Source of the DNA: Bacillota bacterium
GTDB lineage: Bacteria > Bacillota > Negativicutes > Sporomusales > Sporomusaceae
Direction of reading: 5' to 3'
Length of the DNA stretch: 61,668 bases
Assembly: GCA_023443285.1 (NCBI GenBank)
Contig: JAEZVB010000035.1
Location: forward strand, 1-61,668
In this document: positions 25,299 to 34,341 of the stretch, in pieces
How positions within the stretch are numbered: the first letter of the stretch is position 1
Layout of the letters: every line of letters starts with the position of its first letter
Translations under genes and position numbers: made by a program
The notes under the pieces: model-generated
Databases searched by the model: none
Told to the model about the DNA's origin: nothing
The model's input: only the letters and a program-made list of their open reading frames with translations

Positions 25299-25544
25299 TT
25301 TTATTTTATTGTACTTCCTTGTACTAACATATAGAAAAATAAAAAATATAAAGGAATATAGAAAATTATAGAAGAATATAGAAGAAAGTGGAGTGTTTTC
25401 ATTATTCGGAATTGTCGATTAATTAAAAATGAAGGGGGATTTTAGGAAATAGGTTAATTTTATTATGTGAAAAAGGGGGGGACAGGTTTGTTTTGAAGAG
25501 AATTTTGCAGAGCATTTTTACTGTCATAGAGGGGAGAGGGTAAA

Positions 25545-27548
25545 ATGTTTAACAACTCAAAAAATGCAAATATTCGCGTCAGAAGCATCAAAACGAGACT
25601 GATTGTTGCCACCTGCTTTATACTTGCTATTACCATCGGAATTTTGAGCTTCTTTAACTTAAGAGGAAGCGAGAGAGCGTTGTCAGAAAACATTGAAGAG
25701 ATTATGTTGGGGAATGCCGAAACTGCCGCCGAGGGCGTGGCCAAGGAAGTGGCGGCGTTAAAAGCAGTGGTCGAATTCATCGCTGTGGACGATAAAATCA
25801 GGGGGGCGAATCAAAATGTCGTGATTCCTCGGATGGCGGAGATCAAAAAAACTCAGCCTAAAATCGATTCTTTGTTTTTTGTCGGACCGGACGGAAAGTA
25901 TTTTGACAGTAATGGGGCGACAGGATCAGTTGAGGCAAGGGATTATTTTAAGGAAGCCGCGCAAAAGCAGGCAACGGTAATATCCGGCGATCCGGTTGTG
26001 TCTAAAGAAACCGGCAAACTGGTAGTCGTCGTGGTGGTTCCGGTGAAGGAAAATAGCCAGCTTAAAGGATTTATCGGCGCGTCGGTCAACATTGAGGCCA
26101 TTAAGGAATATATCCTGGGTCGGAAAATCGGCAAGGACGGTTATGCTTACCTAATCGGAAAGTCGGGACTTGTGTTTATTCACCCCAGCGAAGAAGTTGC
26201 CATGAAACGGAACTTTGTAACCGAGGATGTTGGTCAACTTCGTGAAATGGCAAAAGTATCGCTTGCAGGCAAGAAAGGCGCTATGGAGTATCAATTCGAC
26301 GGGATAACTAAGTTTGCCGGATATACGCCGGTGCCAGGGGCGCCCTGGGCAGTAAGCACCACCATGAGCAAAGCAGAAGCAATGGCGGATATCGGGTCGA
26401 TGAGAAATCAGTCCATTCTGATTGGTGTAGTTGCCTTGCTATTAGCTGCTGTATTCATCTATTTGATCGCGGCCAGAACAACCAACCCAATTATCCGACT
26501 GGCGGAAGCAGCAAACCAGATGGCGGAGGGAGACCTGACGCAGACCGTAGCCGTGTCGTCTAACGATGAAATTGGTCAACTGGGTACGGCCTTTAATGCT
26601 ATGGGTTCAAACTTGAAAAACCTCATTGCGCAAGTGCAAAAGAACGCCGAACAAGTAGCTGCATCATCGGAGGAGCTCACCGCAAGTTCGCAGCAATCGG
26701 TACAGGTGGCCAATCATGTGGCAGAATCCATTAGTGAGGTGGCCGCGGGGGCTAACGAGCAAGTGACGGCAGCCACTGAAACCTCCGCTGTAGTTGAGCA
26801 GATGTCTGCTGGTATCCAGCAGGTGGCCGCTAACGCCAACCAGGTGGCCGCCCAGTCGGCGCAGGCTGCCGGCAAGGCGCAGGACGGCGGCCAAGCTATA
26901 GAGAAAGCGGTCAGCCAGATGAAACAGATCGAACAAACCGTCAACACTTCCGCCCAGGTTGTTGCCAAGCTCGGCGAGCGCTCCAAGGAGATCGGTCAGA
27001 TAGTAGACGCTATCTCCGGCATCGCCGGACAGACCAACCTTCTGGCTCTCAATGCAGCCATCGAAGCCGCACGTGCCGGAGAGCAAGGACGCGGTTTTGC
27101 TGTGGTGGCCGAGGAAGTGAGAAAATTGGCTGAACAATCTCAGGAGGCGGCCAAACAGATCGCGACGCTAATTGGGGAGATTCAGGGAGATACCGACAAG
27201 GCTGTCATGGCTATGAACGATGGCACGCGGGAGGTAAAGACTGGGGCGGACGTAGTTAACGCAGCCGGGGCCGCCTTCCAAGAAATTACCGAATTGTCGG
27301 TTCAGGTATCGGGACAAGTAAAAGAAATCTCGGCAGGCATCCAGCAAATGGCCACAGGCAGCCAACAGATCGTAGGATCGGTCAGGAAAATCGACGACCT
27401 CGGCAAGTCATCGGCGGAGCAGGCTCAGAGCGTTTCGGCGGCCACCGAAGAACAATTGGCCTCCATGGAGGAGATCGCCTCATCCAGCCAGTCGCTTGCG
27501 CAGCTTGCTCAGGATCTGCAGGCCGCGGTAGCCCGGTTCCGGGTATAA
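25545..27548 (+). CDS. methyl-accepting chemotaxis protein with dCache sensor
   Basis: A 667-residue chemoreceptor. A first membrane segment (about 15-35) is followed by a periplasmic double-Cache domain (about 40-275; FFVGPDGKYFDSNG, DYFKEAAQ, YAYLIGKSGLVFIHPSE), a second segment (about 283-305), a HAMP domain and a long cytoplasmic signalling domain. The tip sequence NAAIEAARAGEQGRGFAVVAEEVRKLAEQ is intact. The ligand cannot be read. The gene is separated by a terminator from the Cache-HAMP/channel operon that follows. Confidence 0.94.
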   Translation: MFNNSKNANIRVRSIKTRLIVATCFILAITIGILSFFNLRGSERALSENIEEIMLGNAETAAEGVAKEVAALKAVVEFIAVDDKIRGANQNVVIPRMAEIKKTQPKIDSLFFVGPDGKYFDSNGATGSVEARDYFKEAAQKQATVISGDPVVSKETGKLVVVVVVPVKENSQLKGFIGASVNIEAIKEYILGRKIGKDGYAYLIGKSGLVFIHPSEEVAMKRNFVTEDVGQLREMAKVSLAGKKGAMEYQFDGITKFAGYTPVPGAPWAVSTTMSKAEAMADIGSMRNQSILIGVVALLLAAVFIYLIAARTTNPIIRLAEAANQMAEGDLTQTVAVSSNDEIGQLGTAFNAMGSNLKNLIAQVQKNAEQVAASSEELTASSQQSVQVANHVAESISEVAAGANEQVTAATETSAVVEQMSAGIQQVAANANQVAAQSAQAAGKAQDGGQAIEKAVSQMKQIEQTVNTSAQVVAKLGERSKEIGQIVDAISGIAGQTNLLALNAAIEAARAGEQGRGFAVVAEEVRKLAEQSQEAAKQIATLIGEIQGDTDKAVMAMNDGTREVKTGADVVNAAGAAFQEITELSVQVSGQVKEISAGIQQMATGSQQIVGSVRKIDDLGKSSAEQAQSVSAATEEQLASMEEIASSSQSLAQLAQDLQAAVARFRV

Positions 27549-27637
27549 GAGTAAGGATGCGTCAAGAGGTGATTCTAGAGGCTCTCAGGTTAATCCGGTA
27601 ATTTGTGAGTATTATCAACGAAAAAATGATAGCAAAC

Positions 27638-27682
27638 CAAAGTGCTATTTGTCCATGTTAGGCAAATAGCACTTTGTACTTT
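27638..27682 (+). terminator. intrinsic terminator of the chemoreceptor gene
   Basis: CAAAGTGCTATTTG, 11-base loop, CAAATAGCACTTTG, then TACTTTT. Confidence 0.85.
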
Positions 27683-27773
27683 TGAGGCATTTTATACATC
27701 TGCTTGAGCAGGAAAGTAATACCGCGAAGGAGAATTTTGACAATTAATATTTCTGTTATGGGGAGTGAACTAA

Positions 27774-28931
27774 GTGAAGCTTGCTTCTAAATCCATAGCC
27801 TTGCTGGTTGGCACTATTGTTTTTACCTCACTAGTTTCCGGCACCTTTATTTACAATAATCAGTACGCAATGATCAAAAAATCCAAAAACCAAGAACTTG
27901 CCTTGGTAGCCAAGGTTGTTCAAACTAGCCTGCAAAGCCGAGCTGACAACTCGCTTAGCAAAGCCAGTCTCATCGGCAATATTCCCCTGGTGCGCGAATC
28001 TTTCCGAAATGGTAACCGCGATCAGCTAATCGGTTTGCTTTCTGAAACAGTTAATGCTCAATATGATAGCTATGGCCTGCGCTCTGCTTCCTTTTTTTAT
28101 CCCCCGGCGTCAACCTTCTTAGTGCTTCGCGACCTAAAACGGCCGGTCGGCGAAGATGTCAGCTCCTATCGGGATATGCTTACCGCTGCTATTCGCCGCC
28201 AAGAACCGCAACAAGGCATTGAGATTGGCAGAAGCGGTATTAGTTTGCGCGGAGTTTTTCCTGTAAAAGACGCTCAAGGTTTAATTGGGGTTTTTGATTA
28301 TGGCATGGACTTTAGCGATCTTGCTAATGACATAAAGCGTATCACCGGTTATGAAGTCGGCGTTTTTGTGGATAATGAGCTTATGTCCAAAATCTCCCTG
28401 AATGCATCAAAGCCGGAGTCAGAGTACATTATCGGCGGGATGAGAAATGTCCAAGCTACCGACTGGAAGGTCATCAAAGCTGTAACTAATAGTGGCCTAC
28501 TGGCTCAGATGAATGATACTAAGTTTACCTCTGCGACGGTGAATCGCTCAGAATATGATGTGATGTCTATGCCGTTGTCCGACTTTGGGGGTCGCCAGAT
28601 TGGCGTACTAGTAGCCACTCAGGCCTCAGGGTTTCAAAAACAGACTAATCAAGTGTTGCTAAATGTAGCGCTGCTTACACTATTGCAAACTATCATAATT
28701 TCAGGAGTAGGCGTGATATTAATCAGAGGTGCATTTATTAGACCACTGGCTGAACTTGGCCGTGTGCTTAACAGTCTTGAGCAGGAACAGACGGAGGCGG
28801 TTGCTGCACTGGATAAAAGTATCGTCAATCGTAAGGACGAAATTGGTAAACTGGCTAAAAGTATCGAAATAATCCAAAACAAGCAGCAAGCAGATAAGCA
28901 AGTTCCAGAGCGGACGGTGGATGGTAAATGA
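27774..28931 (+). CDS. double-Cache/HAMP membrane sensor lacking an output domain
   Basis: A 385-residue protein. One membrane segment lies at about 7-28, a periplasmic Cache-like domain at about 30-288 (ASFFYPPASTFLVLRD, GIEIGRSGISLRGVFPVKD, GVFDYGMDFSDL), a second segment at about 294-318, and a HAMP-like region at 319-370 (RPLAELGRVLNSLEQ...DEIGKLAKSIE). The protein then ends: there is no kinase, MCP or cyclase domain. It overlaps the ion-channel gene by four bases (ATGA), so both are made together. It may therefore pass a ligand signal to the channel, directly or by shared membrane assembly. The GTG start follows GGGGAGTG. Confidence 0.85.
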   Translation: MKLASKSIALLVGTIVFTSLVSGTFIYNNQYAMIKKSKNQELALVAKVVQTSLQSRADNSLSKASLIGNIPLVRESFRNGNRDQLIGLLSETVNAQYDSYGLRSASFFYPPASTFLVLRDLKRPVGEDVSSYRDMLTAAIRRQEPQQGIEIGRSGISLRGVFPVKDAQGLIGVFDYGMDFSDLANDIKRITGYEVGVFVDNELMSKISLNASKPESEYIIGGMRNVQATDWKVIKAVTNSGLLAQMNDTKFTSATVNRSEYDVMSMPLSDFGGRQIGVLVATQASGFQKQTNQVLLNVALLTLLQTIIISGVGVILIRGAFIRPLAELGRVLNSLEQEQTEAVAALDKSIVNRKDEIGKLAKSIEIIQNKQQADKQVPERTVDGK

Positions 28932-30145
28932 AAGGCGCTGCAACTTGCTGGAATATAATGGTGCACATAAAGGGTGGCGTTATAGCTGTCATAGTTATTG
29001 GCTACCTGCTACTTTTTAGCTGGTCTATCGGCTACTGCACGCCGGATGATGCAAGTACAATTGATTTGGAAGTTAGCAAAATTGGGATGCTGGCTGCTAC
29101 TCAGCAGGCTAGTTTGCCGACCTTAGCGGGAAGCACTGCCAATCCAATAGTACCAAAACGAGACATTGCCCTTCCGAACAATGTGACGATGCCTATTAAG
29201 GTAGGCGTTTCACTTATCGTTAACAAGTTGCAGCAAATAAACGAACAAGCAGGTACTTTTACCGCTGAAGTTGATCTTCATTACCACTGGCGTGATCCAC
29301 GGCAGGCTTTTGACAAAGCTGCCGTCGGTATGGATCGCCAGGAATATAATAATGAAGAAGCATTAAAAAAACTTGCTGCTATCTGGACCCCTGGTCTTCG
29401 AATCTCTAATATGGCGGCTAAACCACACAGAGAAGAGCACGGGCTTTGGATTTTTTCCGACGGCACTGTTCACCATATTTACCGACTAACAGCAGTATTT
29501 GAAACCCGTTATAACTTAAAGGCTTTTCCCTTTGATGCTCAAGCGCTGTCAATAAATTTATCTGCTCCGCTGTATAGCATTGCCAAGGTTGAGCTTATCA
29601 ACAATCAAACCGATTTAAAACAATCTGGCATTAGACAGAATTGTGTTTATCAGGGTTGGGAACTAGTGGATGTGTCCTTCAAATCTAATCAGACTAGAGC
29701 TTGGAATGGCTCCCTAGGTTCAGAATTGACTGCCCAAGTTAATGTGGAGCGCGATTTTGCCGGCCATATCTTTGTGGTCTTTCTGCCGATGTTTGTGCTA
29801 ATTACTCTGCCGTTATTGTATTTGCAGGATAGTTCTATATCTTACAGACAAAGGCTCGGCGCACTTTCCGGCAATATGCTGGCCTTCATCACCTTATATT
29901 TTACTAGCGGCCTTCGCTACCCAGTATTGGATATTAATAGCTCGGTTTTGCAGTTGTTCCGGGTGGGCTTTGCTTACTTCTTTGCACTGTTGTTCCTGGT
30001 AGCTGCTATCTATAATCCAAGTTTTGCCGAGCGTGTCTTTAATAAAGACTGGCTGATTGAAATTAAAGATGTTCTTCGCTGGGGTATTCCATTTCTGATT
30101 TATTCACTAATGCTGTATACACTGTTATCTGGGTTTAACAATTAG
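28928..30145 (+). CDS. pentameric ligand-gated ion channel homologue (Pro-loop receptor)
   Basis: A 405-residue protein. After an N-terminal hydrophobic segment (17-37) and a linker, an extracellular beta-sandwich domain spans about 85-275, with WTPGLRISN, a GLWIFSDG turn and the Pro-loop core FPFDAQ (Pro201). Four membrane helices follow: M1 about 277-299, M2 about 309-328 (GALSGNMLAFITLYF), M3 about 340-363 and M4 about 382-401. This is the layout of GLIC/ELIC-type prokaryotic channels. The loop cysteines of animal receptors are absent, as is usual in bacteria. It is coupled to the Cache-HAMP gene upstream. Ion selectivity and ligand are not evident. Confidence 0.9.
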   Translation: MKGAATCWNIMVHIKGGVIAVIVIGYLLLFSWSIGYCTPDDASTIDLEVSKIGMLAATQQASLPTLAGSTANPIVPKRDIALPNNVTMPIKVGVSLIVNKLQQINEQAGTFTAEVDLHYHWRDPRQAFDKAAVGMDRQEYNNEEALKKLAAIWTPGLRISNMAAKPHREEHGLWIFSDGTVHHIYRLTAVFETRYNLKAFPFDAQALSINLSAPLYSIAKVELINNQTDLKQSGIRQNCVYQGWELVDVSFKSNQTRAWNGSLGSELTAQVNVERDFAGHIFVVFLPMFVLITLPLLYLQDSSISYRQRLGALSGNMLAFITLYFTSGLRYPVLDINSSVLQLFRVGFAYFFALLFLVAAIYNPSFAERVFNKDWLIEIKDVLRWGIPFLIYSLMLYTLLSGFNN

Positions 30146-30219
30146 TCCTATTGGCAGGAAAAACAAAATTTACGACGGCTCAAAAACTAATTAAGAATTA
30201 CTTATAGTGGATAATGACA

Positions 30220-30262
30220 AAAAACTCCCGCCAAGTTGCATAAAATGGCTGGAGTTTTATTC
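30220..30262 (+). terminator. intrinsic terminator of the channel operon
   Basis: AAAAACTCC..CCA faces TGG..GGAGTTTTAT. Confidence 0.7.
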
Positions 30263-30281
30263 ATGTCGTTATATTTATACG

Positions 30282-30309
30282 AAACCGGCCTTGATGGCCG
30301 GTTTTACTT
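30282..30309. terminator. hairpin between convergent genes
   Basis: AAACCGGCC, TTGAT loop, GGCCGGTTT; probably serves purB on the minus strand and the channel operon. Confidence 0.7.
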
Positions 30310-30332
30310 TGACTTAAGTTCACTATAGAGTT

Positions 30333-31691
30333 TTACTGTACATGCTTTAGCAAGGAAGTAGCGATACCGACATATTGTGACGGTGTCAGAGCCAGCAGAC
30401 GTTGTTTATCAGCTTCCGGCAGTTCTACACTTTGGATAAAGGCCTTGATATCTTCTTCGCTGATGCCTTTGCCGCGGGTGATGGCTTTTAGCTTATCATA
30501 GGAATTGGCATGGCCGTGCTTGCGCATCACGGTTTGCACTGCTTCGGACAGCACTTCCCAAGCATGGTTCAGATCGGCTGCAAGGGCTTCTTTATTGACT
30601 ACTGTTTTTCTAAGACCTTTTAAAGTATAAGTAATTGCAAGGTGAGAGTGGGCAATGCCTGTACCAATATTACGTTGTGCCGAAGAGTCGCTAAGGTCGC
30701 GTTGCAGGCGGGAGATAGGCAGCTTGTTGGCCAGATGGTCAAGTACTGCGTTACTTAGACCTAGGTTTGCCTCCGAGTTTTCGAAGTCGATGGGATTAAC
30801 CTTATGCGGCATGGTGGAAGAACCAACCTCACCGGCAATGGCTTTTTGTTTGAAATAGCCGTAGGAAATATACAGCCACATGTCGCGGTCAAAATCCAGG
30901 AGAATATTGTTAAACCGCGTAAGCGTATGGAAGGCTTCGGCCACATAGTCATGGGATTCAATTTGGGTGGTTAGCGGGTTATAGGTCAAGCCCAGGCTCT
31001 CGACAAAGGAACAGGCAACAGCTTCCCAGTCAACTTCCGGATAGGCAATACTATGGGCGTTGAAGTTGCCGACGGCGCCGTTGAATTTGCCCAGATATTC
31101 CTGGGAACGAATTTGTTTTAACTGCCGGTTCCAGCGATAGACAAACACGGCCAATTCCTTGCCAACCGTTGTGGGCGAGGCTGCCTGTCCGTGGGTATGA
31201 GCCAGCATGGGTATCGCTTTTTCTTCCTCTGCCATAGCCGTAACGGTTTCTAATAGACTCTCTGCTGCCGGCAGCCAGACATCTTCGATGCCGTGCTTAA
31301 GCATCAGTGCATAGGAAAGATTATTAATATCTTCGGAAGTACAGGAGAAATGGATAAATTCCAGTACATTAGCCAGTGAATTGGCGCTCATGGTCTCACG
31401 GAGAAAATACTCGACCGCCTTTACATCGTGGTTGGTGGTGCGTTCAATTTCCTTAATTCGCAGAGCGGCCGTTTCATCAAAGTTTTTGACAATGTTGCGC
31501 AAAAAAGCAATTTCTTCTGGAGTAAATTCACGGATTTCAACAAAAGCAGGATTACCTGCCATGGCGACAAGCCACTCCACTTCGACATGCACACGGTATT
31601 TTATTAAAGCCCATTCCGAAAAATATTCGCCCAAAGGTTGGGTAATGGCTCCATACCGTCCTTCCAGCGGTGTAAGCGATTTAATACTCAT
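30333..31691 (-). CDS. purB: adenylosuccinate lyase
   Basis: A 452-residue enzyme of purine synthesis that releases fumarate from SAICAR and from adenylosuccinate. The fumarase-superfamily signature GEVGSSTMPHKVNPIDFEN is present with the catalytic serine loop, as are TSEDINNLSYALM and MLAHTHGQAASPTTVGKE with the conserved histidines. Length and motifs match the E. coli-type enzyme rather than the shorter Bacillus type. It is a single-gene unit here, away from other pur genes. Confidence 0.97.
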   Translation of the reverse strand: MSIKSLTPLEGRYGAITQPLGEYFSEWALIKYRVHVEVEWLVAMAGNPAFVEIREFTPEEIAFLRNIVKNFDETAALRIKEIERTTNHDVKAVEYFLRETMSANSLANVLEFIHFSCTSEDINNLSYALMLKHGIEDVWLPAAESLLETVTAMAEEEKAIPMLAHTHGQAASPTTVGKELAVFVYRWNRQLKQIRSQEYLGKFNGAVGNFNAHSIAYPEVDWEAVACSFVESLGLTYNPLTTQIESHDYVAEAFHTLTRFNNILLDFDRDMWLYISYGYFKQKAIAGEVGSSTMPHKVNPIDFENSEANLGLSNAVLDHLANKLPISRLQRDLSDSSAQRNIGTGIAHSHLAITYTLKGLRKTVVNKEALAADLNHAWEVLSEAVQTVMRKHGHANSYDKLKAITRGKGISEEDIKAFIQSVELPEADKQRLLALTPSQYVGIATSLLKHVQ

Positions 31692-31850
31692 TTTTATCCC
31701 TCATCATTCTTTGAAAATTAACAGCATAATGAAATTCTTGTCAAAAGTCTATGCTTAGTATACTACATTACAGCCCTGAAATGCCATGTTCTAAAGTAAT
31801 TTCTTGGTCTAGATGCAGAAAAAAGTACAACTATCATTACGTTCTACAAC

Positions 31851-31893
31851 AAAAAATGGCATCCAGCACTAGACGGATGCCATTTTTTGTTGT
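31851..31893. terminator. bidirectional intrinsic terminator
   Basis: AAAAAATGGCATC faces GATGCCATTTTTT, between the start of purB and the end of the symporter gene. Confidence 0.85.
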
Positions 31894-31960
31894 TGCAGGC
31901 CGTCTTACTGCGACAGCCCCTTCATTATTTTTTTCTTCGTGGTTTGGGAAGATAAACTAA

Positions 31961-33544
31961 TTATACCTCTTCGGCAATCGCCGGCTCGTTGGCAGGCTGG
32001 GTTAGCAAACTGGCAACAATGAGCACAATAGCACTAATTGGTAGGGCAATAACCAAGGGATCAATATATGTCCATGGAGCCACGCCCAACGTTTTAGCTC
32101 CGAACAATTTAGCGCAGAGGCCAAAAATACCGGCTTCTTTTTCGTGGACAAAAAGCACTAGACCTATGTATACTACAGTTGCCGTAACCATACTATAAAT
32201 GGCGCCTGATGGAGTAATACGCGGCCAGTATAGGGCTGCAGCATACATTGGCAGAAAGGCCGCTGTGCACATTCCAAAAAACAGCGCCGTAGCAACAGCA
32301 ATGACTCCTAGTGGTAGATAAAGAGCCAGTACCAGAGTTAGTAAAAAGCCTAATAGAGTACCTATGCGTGCCAGCCTCAGGGTTTGTGCATCACTGGCAT
32401 TCTTTTTGGGATTCAAATCATAAGAAATAGAAGTGGAAATGATATGGAACTGCCCGCTTAAGGTTGACATGGCTGCAGCTAGCAGTGTGAATAAGAAAAG
32501 ATAACGGAGCCATTCAGGCATGGCCAGAGTAATAAAGAGCGGAATAATTTTATCGACATTTGGAGCTATTCCGCCTGCCGCCGTTGCCGCCAGCGCGATT
32601 TTTCCGCTATGCTCCATAAAATATACATTAGACAAAGCGCCAACAGTAAAAGCTACACCAGTCATGAAAAGAATAAAGACTGATCCAATCCCTAATCCTG
32701 TGTATATTCCCTTAGCACTTGAGACTGTCATGAATCGTACAGCCAGCTGCGGTTGAGCCAAAACGCCGATGCCTACACCGAGAACCAGGGTCGAGATGAC
32801 AAACCACCATAATTCTGAACCCAATTCAGGCATAGCTGTCCAACCCATATGTCCCTTAGCTGCCATGGCCTGTGGTACCATATTGCGTAGCGCTTCAAGC
32901 TTCATATGAGCTGTTGTGATCCCGCCCAAAGCAGAATAAGTAAGTATTACCAGCGCCGCCATTCCAAAGAACATAATGACTCCTTGCAGTGCGTCAGTAT
33001 AAATTACCCCGCGCAAGCCACCAAAAAAAACATAAGCCAGCACGATGACTGCAAAAATCGTCAGAGCCGTCACATAATCCATTTGCAAAGATTCTTCCAT
33101 ATATCTGGCTCCGCCGATCATAACGGCGGCGGCATACAGTGGCATTGTCAGACTGATCATAGCAGCAGAGAATTTTCGTATAAAGGGAGAATCAAACCGA
33201 GCTCCTAGAAACTCGGGAAATGTTTTGACGTGTAGTTCTTGCGCAAGTTGCCGGGTTTTAATTCCGAAGAAGACAAAAGCAACAAATATACCGACAAATA
33301 TGTTGAATACCGTTAGCCATAACAAGCTCATGCCGTACACTCCGGCAGCTCCTCCGAAACCGACAATAGCTGAGGTGGATATAAAGGTTGACCCGTATGC
33401 TAAGGACATAAGGGCAGGATGAACATTACCCCCTGCGATCATATAGTCTTTTGATGATTTGGTGTGCCGGTAGCCAAGGTAGCCAAGAAAAACTGTTATC
33501 CCCAGATAGACGGCTAACATAGTATAAAGTAAGCTAGTATTCAA
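31961..33544 (-). CDS. sodium:solute symporter (SSS family)
   Basis: A 527-residue membrane protein with about 13 hydrophobic helices. Family features include YGSTFISTSAIVGFGGAAGVYG in helix 2, ARFDSPFIRKFSA, and FTLLAAAMSTLSGQFHIISTSISYDL near the sodium-site helix. The TTG start has an AAGGAGAG site. It is 34 bases downstream of a 33-aa microprotein gene, and both sit under a T-box leader, so the substrate is probably an amino acid or a derivative. Which one depends on the unresolved specifier codon. Confidence 0.92.
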   Translation of the reverse strand: MNTSLLYTMLAVYLGITVFLGYLGYRHTKSSKDYMIAGGNVHPALMSLAYGSTFISTSAIVGFGGAAGVYGMSLLWLTVFNIFVGIFVAFVFFGIKTRQLAQELHVKTFPEFLGARFDSPFIRKFSAAMISLTMPLYAAAVMIGGARYMEESLQMDYVTALTIFAVIVLAYVFFGGLRGVIYTDALQGVIMFFGMAALVILTYSALGGITTAHMKLEALRNMVPQAMAAKGHMGWTAMPELGSELWWFVISTLVLGVGIGVLAQPQLAVRFMTVSSAKGIYTGLGIGSVFILFMTGVAFTVGALSNVYFMEHSGKIALAATAAGGIAPNVDKIIPLFITLAMPEWLRYLFLFTLLAAAMSTLSGQFHIISTSISYDLNPKKNASDAQTLRLARIGTLLGFLLTLVLALYLPLGVIAVATALFFGMCTAAFLPMYAAALYWPRITPSGAIYSMVTATVVYIGLVLFVHEKEAGIFGLCAKLFGAKTLGVAPWTYIDPLVIALPISAIVLIVASLLTQPANEPAIAEEV

Positions 33545-33578
33545 AACAATCTCTCCTTATTTTTGTACTAAAGTAGGC

Positions 33579-33680
33579 CTATTCTCTTCCTTTGCGGACA
33601 GCATAAACGATACATAACGCTGTAGAAGCAAAACAAGCCAGATATGCCAATGCAATCCATGGATCGGTCAGTCCTAACAC
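33579..33680 (-). CDS. 33-aa symporter small accessory protein
   Basis: A GTG start seven bases after AAGGAGGTGA opens MLGLTDPWIALAYLACFASTALCIVYAVRKGRE. One membrane helix with a basic tail is predicted. Peptides of this type (LGLxDPWIALAY) occur directly ahead of certain sodium:solute symporter genes and are called symporter small accessory proteins. The gene is first in the T-box operon, before the symporter. Confidence 0.82.
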   Translation of the reverse strand: MLGLTDPWIALAYLACFASTALCIVYAVRKGRE

Positions 33681-33704
33681 CAGTAATCACCTCCTTGCAT
33701 AAAA

Positions 33705-34024
33705 ATAATAAACTCCCGTCCCTGTTGATAAGGGACGGGAGTTTTTCACTTCCCGCGATACCACCCTAGTAGAGCCATCTGGCAGTTGCGCCTATAGGCT
33801 CCGCTCTGTAAAGTACGGGTAAAATCAAGTTTTACCGATACCTCCTTCCCTCTAACGGTGGAAGCTCCGTCCGCACCTACCAACCAGGACAGTAAAAAGT
33901 AATTGTCCCGTTCTTCAGCTGGCAACTCCAAGGAGAACTTCACTCATCAATTTCAGACTAGGCTCTCACCGTTTCCTAGCTCTCTGGGCTGTAATTGAAT
34001 GGTTACTTTTCCTCTTCATCGTTT
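33705..34024 (-). promoter_or_regulatory. T-box leader controlling the symporter operon
   Basis: On the minus strand the leader has a stem I with the AGTA loop and CAGAGAGC / GGTGAGAGCC apical features (about 33955-34010), the antiterminator T-box AGGGTGGTATCGCGGG (33752-33767) and a terminator stem AACTCCCGTCCC / GGGACGGGAGTTT (33711-33743). Uncharged tRNA should favour read-through. The specifier lies near 33940-33950; GAT (Asp) and ATG (Met) triplets are both there and I cannot decide which is read. Confidence 0.93.
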
Positions 34025-34099
34025 TTTGATAATCTTGATTCAATTGTATACAACAAATATAACTACTAACTATTCTAGAAAAATTGTACTATAAAGCAT

Positions 34100-34128
34100 A
34101 CTATAAAGATACAAATGTATTTTGTCAA
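34100..34128 (-). promoter_or_regulatory. promoter of the T-box operon
   Basis: On the minus strand TTGACA, exactly 17 bases, then TATAGT. Transcription would begin near 34092, about 70 bases before stem I. Confidence 0.75.
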
Positions 34129-34341
34129 TGGGTATAAGTTTGTTTTTGAAAATTATTTGGTCTGCAGCCAGAGGTAGCGGAAAGGATCGAGATTTGAAAG
34201 ACGAAAGGCATATTTGCTGGTTAGAGATTTTAGAGGCAGGAGTTCTATGAATTTTTAGGGAAATAAGACTAAAATTCATTATATGCAGTGAGTCAAGTAG
34301 CGACCTGACTCATATTTTGGAAGGTAATAGAAGGAGACCCG

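Larger units (their letters stand above)
24367..25544. other. 1.2-kb gene-free stretch with inverted repeats and IS debris
   Basis: No gene is supported. It holds a terminator, a perfect 24-bp inverted repeat, a 125-bp nested inverted repeat, a 20-bp tandem array of IS21 type, and a purine-rich stretch (25330-25390) with repeats of ATATAGAA. Short frames on both strands cross these repeats and are not genes. Confidence 0.7.

Noticed and set aside
26664..27137. 157-codon minus-strand frame in the chemoreceptor gene
   Set aside because: A shadow of the conserved MCP signalling domain; similar shadows occur in all MCP genes.
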